From assembly GCA_947496145.1 (NCBI GenBank), contig CANMBS010000001.1:372001-436000 (forward strand): DNA of 64,000 nt. Direction: 5' to 3'. Shown here piece by piece: positions 9,503-18,432 of this stretch. Source of the DNA: an uncultured Pseudovibrio sp. Lineage in GTDB: Bacteria; Pseudomonadota; Alphaproteobacteria; Rhizobiales; Stappiaceae. Below the pieces are notes generated by a model. That model was not told the origin of the DNA and ran no database searches. It saw only the letters and a program-made list of their open reading frames with translations. The translations under genes and the position numbers were made by a program. The stretch's first letter is position 1. Each line of letters begins with the position of its first letter.

Positions 9503-10999
9503 ATGACGAAGACAGATACTCTGACAAATGCATCCCTGCGGGCGCAGCCAAGTGGTTCTCACTTCATCGGCGGCACTTACGTTGAAGATACGATGGGTGA
9601 GGAGATTCTGAGCCTTTACCCGGCAACGCAGGAAGTGATCGCGCGGGTTCACTCGGCAACACCAGCGATCATCACCAAGGCGGTTGCTGCTGCGCGTACT
9701 GGCTTTGCAGTCTGGCGGACGATGGCTCCGGCGGAGCGGTCCCGCGTTCTGCGCAAGGCGGCGGACCTGATGCGTGAGCGGAACCGTGAGCTTTCTGAGC
9801 TGGAAACCCTTGATACGGGTAAGCCACTTCAGGAAACACTGGTGGCTGATGCTGCTTCCGGTGCTGAAGCGCTGGAATACTTTGCAAGCGTAGCTGCAAC
9901 TTCCAACGGTGAGCACATCGATCTGGGCGGCTCTTATGCACTGACAAAGCGTGAACCGCTGGGCATTTGCCTTGGTATCGGTGCGTGGAACTATCCGATC
10001 CAGATTGCTGCGTGGAAAGCGGCGCCTGCTCTGGCTGCTGGTAACGCGATGATCTTCAAGCCTTCTGAAGTGACGTGTCTGTCTGCTCTGAAACTTGCTG
10101 AAATCTTCCGGGAAGCTGGCCTGCCGGATGGTGTGTTCAACGTTGTGCAGGCGGACCGTGAAGCGGCGGCGGCTCTTGTGGCGCATCCTGAAATTGCGAA
10201 GGTTTCTCTGACTGGTTCTGTGCCAACCGGCATGAAAGTGGCTGAAAAGGCAGCTTCCCAGTTAAAACACATGAGCCTTGAACTGGGTGGTAAGTCTCCA
10301 ATTGTGATCTTTGAAGACAGCGACATCGATAATGCCGTTGCTGCGGCGATGAACGCTAACTTCTATTCCACTGGTCAGATTTGCTCCAACGGCACTCGCG
10401 TGTTCGTGCATTCTTCTATCAAGGAAGAGTTCTTAAAACGCCTCAAAGAGCGCACAGAGAAGATACTGATTGGTGATCCGCTGAATGAAGACACGCAGCT
10501 AGGCCCGCTTGTTTCCAAGGCTCAGCTCGAAAAAGTGATGGACTACATCGCGATTGGTCAGAGTGAAGGTGCTGTGCTTTATGCTGGTGGTGGTCGTCCG
10601 CAGGTGGACGGTCTGGGCCGTGGCCTGTTTGTTGAGCCAACCATCTTCACGGAAGTGAAAGACGACATGCGCATTGCGTGTGAAGAGATCTTCGGCCCTG
10701 TGATGTGTGTGCTGGACTTTGATGATGAAGCTGATGTGATCCGTCGTGCGAACAACACCGAGTTTGGTCTGGCGGCAGCTGTGTTCACGAAAGACATTCA
10801 GCGTGCGTACCGCGTGATTGATCAGCTGGAAGCTGGTACCTGCTGGATCAACAACTACAACCTGACCCCTGTAGAAATGCCATTTGGTGGCTTCAAGCAT
10901 TCCGGTATTGGCCGCGAGAATGGTCAGTGGGCGCTGGATCAATACTCTCAGGTTAAGAGCATCTATGTGGAGATGGGTGATGTTGAGGCTGGCTGGTAA
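9503..10999 (+). CDS. betB: Betaine aldehyde dehydrogenase BetB
   Basis: This 498-residue NAD(P)-dependent aldehyde dehydrogenase converts betaine aldehyde to glycine betaine. Visible landmarks are the cofactor/oxyanion region ([13 protein letters not shown]), the general base Glu in LELGGKSP, the nucleophile in [17 protein letters not shown] (Cys) and the C-terminal [16 protein letters not shown] block typical of BetB. It follows betA by 15 bases, completing a betI-betA-betB operon. A RIME-like hairpin lies just downstream. The length is normal for the family. Confidence 0.95.
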   Translation: MTKTDTLTNASLRAQPSGSHFIGGTYVEDTMGEEILSLYPATQEVIARVHSATPAIITKAVAAARTGFAVWRTMAPAERSRVLRKAADLMRERNRELSELETLDTGKPLQETLVADAASGAEALEYFASVAATSNGEHIDLGGSYALTKREPLGICLGIGAWNYPIQIAAWKAAPALAAGNAMIFKPSEVTCLSALKLAEIFREAGLPDGVFNVVQADREAAAALVAHPEIAKVSLTGSVPTGMKVAEKAASQLKHMSLELGGKSPIVIFEDSDIDNAVAAAMNANFYSTGQICSNGTRVFVHSSIKEEFLKRLKERTEKILIGDPLNEDTQLGPLVSKAQLEKVMDYIAIGQSEGAVLYAGGGRPQVDGLGRGLFVEPTIFTEVKDDMRIACEEIFGPVMCVLDFDDEADVIRRANNTEFGLAAAVFTKDIQRAYRVIDQLEAGTCWINNYNLTPVEMPFGGFKHSGIGRENGQWALDQYSQVKSIYVEMGDVEAGW

Positions 11000-11044
11000 G
11001 CAGCCTCAACATTTAAGCCATAAAAGAGAGCAGGGGCTTTTCTT

Positions 11045-11091
11045 CGCGTATCTCAATCCGAAAACCGGGTTCCACTTTTCGGCGATACGCG
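11045..11091. repeat. RIME-like palindromic repeat, copy 2
   Basis: Arms CGCGTATC (11045-11052) and GATACGCG (11084-11091) enclose CCGAAAA...TTTTCGG around a loop resembling ACCGGGTTCCAC. It matches the second hairpin of the element at 1021-1119. The second stem pair is T-A there and C-G here, so pairing is kept. It sits between the converging betB and type I secretion adaptor genes. Confidence 0.65.
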
Positions 11092-11097
11092 GTGCCC

Positions 11098-12417
11098 CTA
11101 TTCTCGCATTGCGTGGGCGATCTGATCGACCATTGGCTTCATTATGTAAGAGATCACCGTACGGCTATCCGTTTGCATGAAAGCTTCTACAGGCATGCCG
11201 GGAACCAGCCGCTTACTTCCCAGTTTGCTCAATTCAGCTTCAGGAATAGTCAGCTCAGCCATATAGAAGCTCAGGCCGCTTTTCGGGTCTTCAAGAAGGT
11301 CAGGAGAGATGGTTTTCACCCGTGCCTTCAATTCTGGTGTTGTGCGCTGGTCAAAGCTGGGCAGGCGGACTGTTGCCAACTGGTTAGGTGTGAGCTGGTC
11401 CACATCTATTGGCTGAACCTGTGCCTCCACAATCAACACATCCTCACGAGGAACCACCTGCATCACCACTTCACCAGCAGAAATAACACCACCGATCGTG
11501 TGAATGGTGAGATCATGGACCGTGCCTGCCAAAGGTGACTTGATATCCATGCGCATGAGCTGATCCTGCGCTGCAATTTTCTTTTCCTCAAGCTGAGCGA
11601 TTTCTGCTCTTACCTGCTGAAGCTGCTCAAGGGTTTTTGTCAGAACATCCTCTTCAATCTGGATTATCTGAATATTGCGCTCTGCTATGGCTTCTTCAGT
11701 CTTGGCAATCTGAGCGATGAAATCGCCATATTCACCCTGAAGCTTGGTTTTCTCGCGCATAAGCGCTGTTACGCGGGATTCTGTAACCAGACGCTTCTTC
11801 AGAAGCTTGTTCAGGTCTTCCAACTCGCCATCAATCAGTTGGATTTCGATTTCTTTGGCATCGCGCTGTTGAGACAAACCGTCAATCTGCTTCTTGTATT
11901 GCTCTATCTGGGCCCGCATCTGGTCCTGCCTGCCTGACAGGTTCTTGTTTTTTGCCATCAACATGCGGCGCTGGCCCTCATGAATGGTCTGTAGCATTTG
12001 TGACTGGTTATTGGTGGCAACTGAACGGGCAGGGAACAAAATATCCTCTGTTCCATCCCGCTCTGCGATGAGACGGGCCTCTTGTGAATAGAGATTGTCG
12101 AGCTGTTTCGTCACCACAGCCAGATTGGCGCGAGTGACGGTGTCATCCAGCCGTATCAAAACGTCGCCAGCTTCAACACTGTCACCATCTGTCACCATGA
12201 TAGAGCGAACGATGCCGCCTTCCATGTGCTGGACGCTCTTCGTGTTGGTTTCAACCACCACAGTACCGGGGGCGATGATTGCGCCTCTGATTTCCATCAG
12301 ACCACCCCAGAGACCGACACCTCCAACAAGGATGACAACAAGAAGACCAGCACAGATGAGGTGAAACCTAACGCTGCCCTTCAGCTCTTTGTCACTTTCA
12401 GAATGATTATGCATCAT
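11098..12417 (-). CDS. Type I secretion periplasmic adaptor (HlyD/PrtE family)
   Basis: This is a 439-residue membrane-fusion protein. A short cytoplasmic N-terminus is followed by one membrane helix (ICAGLLVVILVGGVGLWGGL) and a lipoyl/barrel-sandwich half (IRGAIIAPGTVVVETNTKSV). A long coiled coil spans about residues 90-280, and the second half motif and beta-barrel contain the GEVVMQVVP block of type I secretion adaptors. It bridges the ABC exporter to an outer-membrane TolC-like channel, which is not encoded in this window. Its ATG overlaps the exporter stop by four bases, so the two are translationally coupled. Confidence 0.92.
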   Translation of the reverse strand: MMHNHSESDKELKGSVRFHLICAGLLVVILVGGVGLWGGLMEIRGAIIAPGTVVVETNTKSVQHMEGGIVRSIMVTDGDSVEAGDVLIRLDDTVTRANLAVVTKQLDNLYSQEARLIAERDGTEDILFPARSVATNNQSQMLQTIHEGQRRMLMAKNKNLSGRQDQMRAQIEQYKKQIDGLSQQRDAKEIEIQLIDGELEDLNKLLKKRLVTESRVTALMREKTKLQGEYGDFIAQIAKTEEAIAERNIQIIQIEEDVLTKTLEQLQQVRAEIAQLEEKKIAAQDQLMRMDIKSPLAGTVHDLTIHTIGGVISAGEVVMQVVPREDVLIVEAQVQPIDVDQLTPNQLATVRLPSFDQRTTPELKARVKTISPDLLEDPKSGLSFYMAELTIPEAELSKLGSKRLVPGMPVEAFMQTDSRTVISYIMKPMVDQIAHAMRE

Positions 12418-14168
12418 GCTGCTCCCTGTTTCATTGGAGCCTTAGCTACTTGTTTTTGTTTTGGGCCTTGAGTCTGCACCGGTGTGACCAGTTGCTTCAT
12501 CACCTCATCACGCGGCCCGAAGGCGGCCTGGCGACCTTCGTTAAGCACCAGCACCTTGTCTACCGCTGCGATTGCACTTGGGCGATGAGCAATCACGATT
12601 ACGATCTTACCCCGGTTACGCATGAGCTTGATTGCATGGGTGAGGGAGGCTTCGCCTTCTGAATCCAGATTGGAGTTCGGCTCATCCAGCACAATCAGGA
12701 AGGGTTCACCATACATGGCGCGAGCCAGAGCAATGCGCTGCCGCTGACCACCAGAAAGAGCGTAACCTGCGCTGCCGATCACTGTGTTGTAACCATCTGG
12801 CAGGCCCGTGATAAAATCATGAACGCTGGCGATTTTGGCTGCTTCGATCACGTCATCAGGATTTGCATCTTCCTTGAAGCGGGAGATATTTTCTGCAACC
12901 GTGCCATCAAACAGCTGGATATCCTGCGGCAGGAAGCCGACGAACTGACCAACCCTCTCGGATGTCCATTGATCCATCTCGGAGCCATCAAAACGGATGG
13001 AACCTCCAAGAGCATTGGTGACACCGACAATCGAGCGGGACAGAGTTGACTTGCCGGAGCCAGATTTACCGATGATGCCAAGCCCTTCACCTGCTGCGAG
13101 GCTGAAGGAAACACCCTGCACGATAGGCTGACGGATGCCAACCGGACCACAGGCAACGCCGTCCAGATCAATCTTCTGGTGAGGCAGGGGCAATTCCATC
13201 ACGTTGCTTGTGTCAGTTTTATTTTCAATCACCTTGCGCAGACGAGCAAGGCCCTGACGTGCAGCGAGGAAGCCTTTCCATTGAGAGACAGCTTGTTCAA
13301 CCGGTGCGAGGGCGCGGGATGACATGATAGAAGAAGCAATCATCACACCAGATGTTACTTCCTGCTGAATTACCAGCCATGCCCCCATACCGAGCATGGC
13401 AGATTGCAAAATCAAGCGAAAAGTTTTAACTGCAGTTGAGAAGAAAGCAGCTCTGTCACCTGCTTTACGCTGCTTTATGAGATAAGCGTCATTCCCTTTA
13501 TGCCATCTGTTTTTCATGGTCTCCATCATGCCCATGGCCTGAATGACCTCGGCATTCGTGCGACTTGCCTCCACGATGGCTGATCGACGGTTTGTTTCTG
13601 CCGCAGCTTCACTGGAAGGCCTGCGAGACGTGAACTCGTTCAGACCGACAAGAGCACACATGACGAGAGCGCCACCAATTGCCATCAATCCCAGATAGGG
13701 GTGGAAGAGGTAGACGATGCCAAAGTAAAGCGGCATCCAGGGCAAGTCGAAGATGGCGGAAGGACCGGGGCCGGACAGGAAGCTGCGGACCTGATCCAAG
13801 TCCTGTACAGGGCGCATTTTTGCACCCTTCGGGCCAAGAATAAGAGGCAGGCTTGTAGAGATTTCATAGGAAACGCCAGAAAGCTGCGCATCTACCCGCT
13901 GACCAAGGCGGGAGAGCACACGGCTGCGCATTACCTCCAAAATCCCATAGAAAGCAAAAAGGATGCCAACAAGCATCGCCAACACAACGAGCGTTGGAAC
14001 TGAACCGCTGGCAAGCACGCGGTCATAGACCTGCAACATAAACAAGGGGCCGGTCAGCATTAGTAGGTTGAGCAGCATGCTGACCCCGGCAATTCCAACG
14101 AGTGCAGATCTTAGTGATCTGAATGCACTGCTAATTGGAGAATCTTTTGGTTGTGGGCCACCAGGCAT
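12414..14168 (-). CDS. Type I secretion ABC exporter (PrtD family permease/ATPase)
   Basis: This 584-residue half-transporter has an N-terminal transmembrane domain of about six helices (residues 20-310). The nucleotide-binding domain has Walker A GKSGSGKST, signature LSGGQRQR and Walker B LIVLDEPNSNLD. It lacks the C39-like N-terminal domain and fits the PrtD/HasD class that exports proteins with uncleaved C-terminal signals. It follows the 1180-residue secreted protein after a strong hairpin and precedes the HlyD-type adaptor, so that protein is its likely substrate. Confidence 0.93.
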   Translation of the reverse strand: MPGGPQPKDSPISSAFRSLRSALVGIAGVSMLLNLLMLTGPLFMLQVYDRVLASGSVPTLVVLAMLVGILFAFYGILEVMRSRVLSRLGQRVDAQLSGVSYEISTSLPLILGPKGAKMRPVQDLDQVRSFLSGPGPSAIFDLPWMPLYFGIVYLFHPYLGLMAIGGALVMCALVGLNEFTSRRPSSEAAAETNRRSAIVEASRTNAEVIQAMGMMETMKNRWHKGNDAYLIKQRKAGDRAAFFSTAVKTFRLILQSAMLGMGAWLVIQQEVTSGVMIASSIMSSRALAPVEQAVSQWKGFLAARQGLARLRKVIENKTDTSNVMELPLPHQKIDLDGVACGPVGIRQPIVQGVSFSLAAGEGLGIIGKSGSGKSTLSRSIVGVTNALGGSIRFDGSEMDQWTSERVGQFVGFLPQDIQLFDGTVAENISRFKEDANPDDVIEAAKIASVHDFITGLPDGYNTVIGSAGYALSGGQRQRIALARAMYGEPFLIVLDEPNSNLDSEGEASLTHAIKLMRNRGKIVIVIAHRPSAIAAVDKVLVLNEGRQAAFGPRDEVMKQLVTPVQTQGPKQKQVAKAPMKQGAA

Positions 14169-14211
14169 TTATTTTCTCCCAAGTGAAACACAGGGTTTCA
14201 AGCATGAAACC

Positions 14212-14234
14212 CCCTCCCGGTTTTACCGGGAGGG
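14212..14234 (-). terminator. Hairpin between secreted-substrate gene and its exporter
   Basis: A perfect 9-bp stem, CCCTCCCGG/CCGGGAGGG, has a five-base loop and lies 27 bases after the substrate gene stop on the minus strand. Only a short GGGTTTC tail follows. Partial termination is likely, reducing transporter expression relative to substrate as in other type I secretion operons. Confidence 0.7.
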
Positions 14235-14260
14235 AGCAGTTTTCAGCTATTTTTGAAGGA

Positions 14261-17200
14261 TCAGATCAGGTTATCATCCTGATGAAGCGTGTTGATCTGG
14301 TCGACAACACCACCTTCTTCACTGACGACGGTGTTAAATTCGTCGGCTTCGAAGTTGGCTTCTGTCAGATCGTCTACACTGATGCCATTCAAGGTGTATG
14401 TGTGGCCTCCATTGTCCAGAACCTCAATAACAACACTGTTATCCTCTTCAGTGATCTGAAGTTGGGAAGCATTGAGGTTGCCGAAGTCGATGGTATCGGT
14501 TGATGGATCGAAGTTTGTGATTACTTCTTCCGCTGCCCAATCCCAGTTGACCTGCACGGTGTTGCCACCAATTACGCCATTGCCATTGGCAGCCGCCGCG
14601 ACTGCTGGTTCTGGTGCATCCTGCGTTTCATTTGCTCCATTACTCTGATCGGCCTGTTCAGCATGTGCTGCAACCGCATCAGTCTGGTTGTCGTTGGTTG
14701 CTGTTTCTTCCTCTGGAGTTGAAGCAGCTTCCGGAGCCTCTGGAATGTAGGTGGAGTCAACTGTTTCAGTTTCAGTTTCAGTACCTGCATCTGCCAGATT
14801 TTCAGCATTGGCGAGGAAGTCTTCGATCTTAGCCTGTGCTGCTGCATCGTTTGCTATGATGGTGTTAGCGGCAAGCTCTGCGGCTGCGACGCCAACCAGC
14901 AGAAGTGATCTTCCACCATTGCCGGGCAGGGTAAACAGGACGCCATTATCAGTCTGCTCAACTTCAAACTGGCTACCGCCAATCCAGCCAATGTTCACAG
15001 TATCCTGCTCTGGGTTGAAGTCTGTAACTTCTTCCTGTTTGCCCCACTGCCAGTCCAGCGTGAACTCGCGAGGAGAACCATCGCCCGGATCAACAGGGTC
15101 AACCGGATCAGGATCAGGTGTTGGATCAGGATCTGGGGTCGGATCGGGATCTGGAGTTGGATCTGGGTCCGGAGTTGGGTCAACCGGATCAGTCGCTCCG
15201 CCATTCAGCAGATCAAGGATTTCCTGAAGCGTGGACGGGTCTGCTACATCGAAGTTCTCAGGGCTGAGATCGTCAAGGGAGATGCCTTCCAGCAGCAAGG
15301 TCTGACCACCATTTGATGGCAGTGAGATCAACAGACCATTGTCTGTTTCCTCGAAGCTGATCTGATCGGAGCTGATCCAGCCAATGCTGACCTTATGCTC
15401 GGATGGGTCAAAGTTGGTGATGACACTGTTATCACCCCATGCCCATGTGAACACGACCACACCATCGCCTGGTACTTCACCCGGAGTGCCTGTACCCGGA
15501 TCGACCGGGTCGACAGGATCCGGATCAGGGTCAGTTGGATCTGTTGGGTCGACAGGATCAACCGGGTCTGTTGGACCAAAGTCGCCCGGTCTTGTCTGAT
15601 GACCATCCGTTGTGTCGCCTGCTGGGGCTTCCGGGGTCAGCAGACCTTCACGGCTGACGAGGGTCACGTCATCCTGACTGAAGCCGAATGGGACTTCGAG
15701 GTTGTCTTCCATTACCTGATCGAAGTGGAACTCCAGCTGACCGGGGACAAGGTCATCAAGAGAGATGCCCTCGAACAGGAAGCTCTGACCACTTGGCAGA
15801 GTGGAAATCAGCAGACCATCATCGGTTTCTTCAACGCTCAGACGTTCACGCGTACCGTAGTACAGGAAGCTGATTTTCATGGTTGCCGGGTCAAAGTCAG
15901 AGATAACTTCGTGTACTCCGTACTCATGTGAGCGGATGTATACTGTGTCGTCTTCACGTGGACCCACGCCTTGTTCCCAAGAGACCACGCCACCCAGATC
16001 CTGCCGGAGGTGTTCGTTTCCGACCACACCGAAGTCAGAAATGTCGACATCCTGATAGGTAACCCCTTGCACGATCTGTGCTGCGGAACTCCATGGGCTG
16101 TCGATGACGATTTCGCCGGAGGGTGCCTTGGTAACGATGAGACCGTGAACGGAGGTTCCGCCGAAGTCAAGCTCGTCTGTCTCGGGATTAAAGCCTACGA
16201 TATCATCGGCATTGGTATCAGCGCGGAATTTGGAGCCACCCTGTTCTGTTTCGCCAGTGATGGTAGGAGGGTTGGAACCATCATTGTCATAGACAAGCTC
16301 GTAACCTCCGCCCTGATCCGGATCAGGTACTTCAACGGTCTCGCCAATGGCAGAAACAACTTCGTTGAAAGCAGACTGTTCTGCCACAGAGAAGTTTGCC
16401 AGTGACAGATCAGAGAGTGTCACGCCCTGGAAAATGGTGGTGGAGAGAATGTTTCCAAGTTCATCAGTGATCACGATACGGACAGTCTGTCCTAGCGCTT
16501 CACCACTTTCCTCAAAGATCTCAAACTGTTCGCCGGTGACACCTTCCAGAATATGGATCATGTCAGTAGCTGGATCGAAGTCTTCGATGATCTGGGATTC
16601 ACTTTCCAGATCAAGCATGTACATATTGCCAGTGTGACCACCGTGATCCCCGCCATGATCACCACCATGATCGTGACCGTCATCGGGATCAGTTGGAGGC
16701 GTGACATCACCATCACCCGGATCGACCGGGTCCACAGGATCAGTTGGGTCGGTTGGATCAACAGGCTGGGTGTTCTCACCTACAAGATCGCGAATTTTTT
16801 CTGCTGCTGAGGCATCCTGAATGGAGAAGTTCGCCATTGTCAGGTCAGCAAGAGAAACACCTGCCAGAAGCAAGGTCTGACCACCGTTGGAAGGGATGGA
16901 GAACAAAACACCATCGGCTGTTTCGGTGATTTCCAGTTGGTCACCACTGATCCAGTCAACAAAAATCACGCCATCTTCGGTATCGAAATCATCGACCACT
17001 TCTTGCTCGCCGTAGGACCATGTGACCACCACGTCGGCATCTTCTTTTGGAACTCCACCGCCGGGTACGGAACCGTCCAGACCTTCATCACCTGTGAGGC
17101 GATCATGGAAGTAATCGATTGCGTCTTCCACTGATGGACTTTCGTAACCACCAAACTGCTCAACATATTGCAGGATGGATGTGCCGTACTCATCCTGAGA

Positions 17201-17803
17201 AACGTTACCGCCCTGCAGGAGTGCTAGTGTACCATACGCACCGCGCAAGTGTGCGGCTGCCAGAATGCCGGTCAGTGTGAGGGTTACGCTGACTTCCTGA
17301 CCATTCTGCTCGTAGGTGAACTCCTGCCCGATAAACTCATCGAGTGTCTGACCACTGTTGGACAGTCCGTTTTCAATAATCTGGAGATTGAAGCCAAATG
17401 CTTCCTGAATTGCAACTTCCTGAGCCTCAGGGGTCATGAAGTCTTCGAGGGAATTGACGCCATTCTTACCAGTCCAGGTGCCATCCCAGGTGTTGGTTGC
17501 TGCGCCGTTGCCGTAAAAGACATCATCGTCGTAGTAGCCAAGATCAATGAGAAGCGCTTCGCCAAACTGATAACCCACAAAACCGAGTGAGTTCATGGAG
17601 CGATAGGACATGGTGCTCCATTGATCATCGGTCAGATCCCCCCAACTGTCATGTTCTGGAAAGAAATCCTGCACCGGGCCGCCAGCCCATTCATTGAGCT
17701 GCCAATCCTGAATTCTGCCGTCGTTGTATCTTTCGCGATCCCAACCGGATTCGAAAGCCCGCAAGGCGTCACGGAATTCATCATATGTGCCACGATAGTC
17801 CAT
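14261..17803 (-). CDS. Large type I-secreted multidomain protein with lysozyme-like N-terminus and seven FDP repeats
   Basis: This 1180-residue acidic protein has no Sec signal. Residues 1-235 form a domain with FESG (Glu18), GFVGYQFGEALLIDLGYY, WTGKNGVNS and LTGILAAAHLRGAYG. It resembles lysozyme/transglycosylase-like modules of some secreted alphaproteobacterial proteins, with Glu18 as candidate catalytic acid (inference). Seven modules of about 80 residues follow, beginning near 257, 400, 515, 615, 775, 905 and 1085. They share the pattern W-x-W-G/Y...V-x-D/N-FDP...D-x-I...NGG-Q-T-L-L-L-x-G-V/I-S-L-x-D-L. Linkers are rich in DP/TP, and one contains HDHGGDHGGDHGGH. Classical RTX GGxGxDxxx nonapeptides are absent. 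The extreme C-terminus (HQDDNLI) would act as the type I signal. The adjacent exporter and adaptor support secretion. The function could be cell-wall or carbohydrate targeting or adhesion; it is not established. Confidence 0.8.
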   Translation of the reverse strand: MDYRGTYDEFRDALRAFESGWDRERYNDGRIQDWQLNEWAGGPVQDFFPEHDSWGDLTDDQWSTMSYRSMNSLGFVGYQFGEALLIDLGYYDDDVFYGNGAATNTWDGTWTGKNGVNSLEDFMTPEAQEVAIQEAFGFNLQIIENGLSNSGQTLDEFIGQEFTYEQNGQEVSVTLTLTGILAAAHLRGAYGTLALLQGGNVSQDEYGTSILQYVEQFGGYESPSVEDAIDYFHDRLTGDEGLDGSVPGGGVPKEDADVVVTWSYGEQEVVDDFDTEDGVIFVDWISGDQLEITETADGVLFSIPSNGGQTLLLAGVSLADLTMANFSIQDASAAEKIRDLVGENTQPVDPTDPTDPVDPVDPGDGDVTPPTDPDDGHDHGGDHGGDHGGHTGNMYMLDLESESQIIEDFDPATDMIHILEGVTGEQFEIFEESGEALGQTVRIVITDELGNILSTTIFQGVTLSDLSLANFSVAEQSAFNEVVSAIGETVEVPDPDQGGGYELVYDNDGSNPPTITGETEQGGSKFRADTNADDIVGFNPETDELDFGGTSVHGLIVTKAPSGEIVIDSPWSSAAQIVQGVTYQDVDISDFGVVGNEHLRQDLGGVVSWEQGVGPREDDTVYIRSHEYGVHEVISDFDPATMKISFLYYGTRERLSVEETDDGLLISTLPSGQSFLFEGISLDDLVPGQLEFHFDQVMEDNLEVPFGFSQDDVTLVSREGLLTPEAPAGDTTDGHQTRPGDFGPTDPVDPVDPTDPTDPDPDPVDPVDPGTGTPGEVPGDGVVVFTWAWGDNSVITNFDPSEHKVSIGWISSDQISFEETDNGLLISLPSNGGQTLLLEGISLDDLSPENFDVADPSTLQEILDLLNGGATDPVDPTPDPDPTPDPDPTPDPDPTPDPDPVDPVDPGDGSPREFTLDWQWGKQEEVTDFNPEQDTVNIGWIGGSQFEVEQTDNGVLFTLPGNGGRSLLLVGVAAAELAANTIIANDAAAQAKIEDFLANAENLADAGTETETETVDSTYIPEAPEAASTPEEETATNDNQTDAVAAHAEQADQSNGANETQDAPEPAVAAAANGNGVIGGNTVQVNWDWAAEEVITNFDPSTDTIDFGNLNASQLQITEEDNSVVIEVLDNGGHTYTLNGISVDDLTEANFEADEFNTVVSEEGGVVDQINTLHQDDNLI
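15105..15176 (-). repeat. Four 18-bp tandem repeats encoding PTPDPD linker
   Basis: Four consecutive 18-bp units (15105-15122, 15123-15140, 15141-15158, 15159-15176) share the plus-strand form GGATC-GGATC-GG-GTT. They encode repeated Pro-Thr-Pro-Asp-Pro-Asp in the secreted protein's linker between modules five and six. Their unit length keeps the frame, so copy number could vary and change linker length. Long Gly-Ser reading frames on the plus strand here are artefacts. Confidence 0.8.
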
Positions 17804-18432
17804 TGTATTCCCTCAGTTTTTATTAAGAGGTTCCAGACAACTCCGAAATAGGTGGAGCTAGCCGAATTGCTAAAGTCAGGAAGGCTCAATGAGCCACTCT
17901 CGTTAAAAACGAACGCTGAAGCGGTCTGACTGCACACACTGTTTCTAGCTTCCAACACATCACATTGTGTGCAGTGCAATTGATTGCCTCTGCGTTCGAC
18001 GGGGGGATTTTTTTGGGAAATTGGGGCTAAATTTCGGAGGAATAATGGAGGTTTTTTTACGAAGGAATTTAAGAAAAACTATATGTATCAATGTTTTACA
18101 TCACATAAAATCTCTTTTTGAGTTTTCTGTGCTGAATTTACCACGGTATTTCCGCAGCTTATGACCACATAGGATTTGGAAAGATAAGAGATATTTTATT
18201 GGCGTTTCAGTCGCCTCATTTGCCTTAATTGACCTATTTTATTTCGGGATAAACACCTACACAACTTTGTGAGCACGTCAAACGCCCTCTTATTTGGCCT
18301 AAATGCGGCAAAGTCTCGTTGCGGTAAATACCTTCCTTCAAGTCCCGCCGTCATGCACTGCCAGTTATTCGTAGCCGTAACTACAAGCAGGATGAGGAGC
18401 AAAACATCAGGAAACGAGGAGACGGCCTGTGC
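17804..18432. other. Gene-poor region upstream of the secreted-protein gene
   Basis: This is 629 bases of AT-rich sequence. An inverted repeat TGCACACA...TGTGTGCA lies near 17930-17975, upstream of the secreted-protein gene, and could be regulatory. A 39-codon plus-strand frame at 18045-18164 is preceded by GGAGGAATA, a good ribosome-binding site. Its product (MEVFLRRNLRKT...) has no recognisable relatives, so I do not call it a gene. No RNA gene was recognised. Confidence 0.4.

Noticed and set aside
8831-10186. 451-codon antisense frame across betA and betB
   Set aside because: It overlaps two clearly conserved genes on the other strand, has low-complexity Arg/His-rich content and matches no family.
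15105-15176. CRISPR-like short repeats
   Set aside because: The units are directly adjacent with no spacers and encode a protein linker in frame.
14751-15227. Plus-strand Gly-Ser-Val repeat protein
   Set aside because: It arises from reading the PTPDPD-encoding tandem repeats on the opposite strand; the minus-strand gene is well supported.
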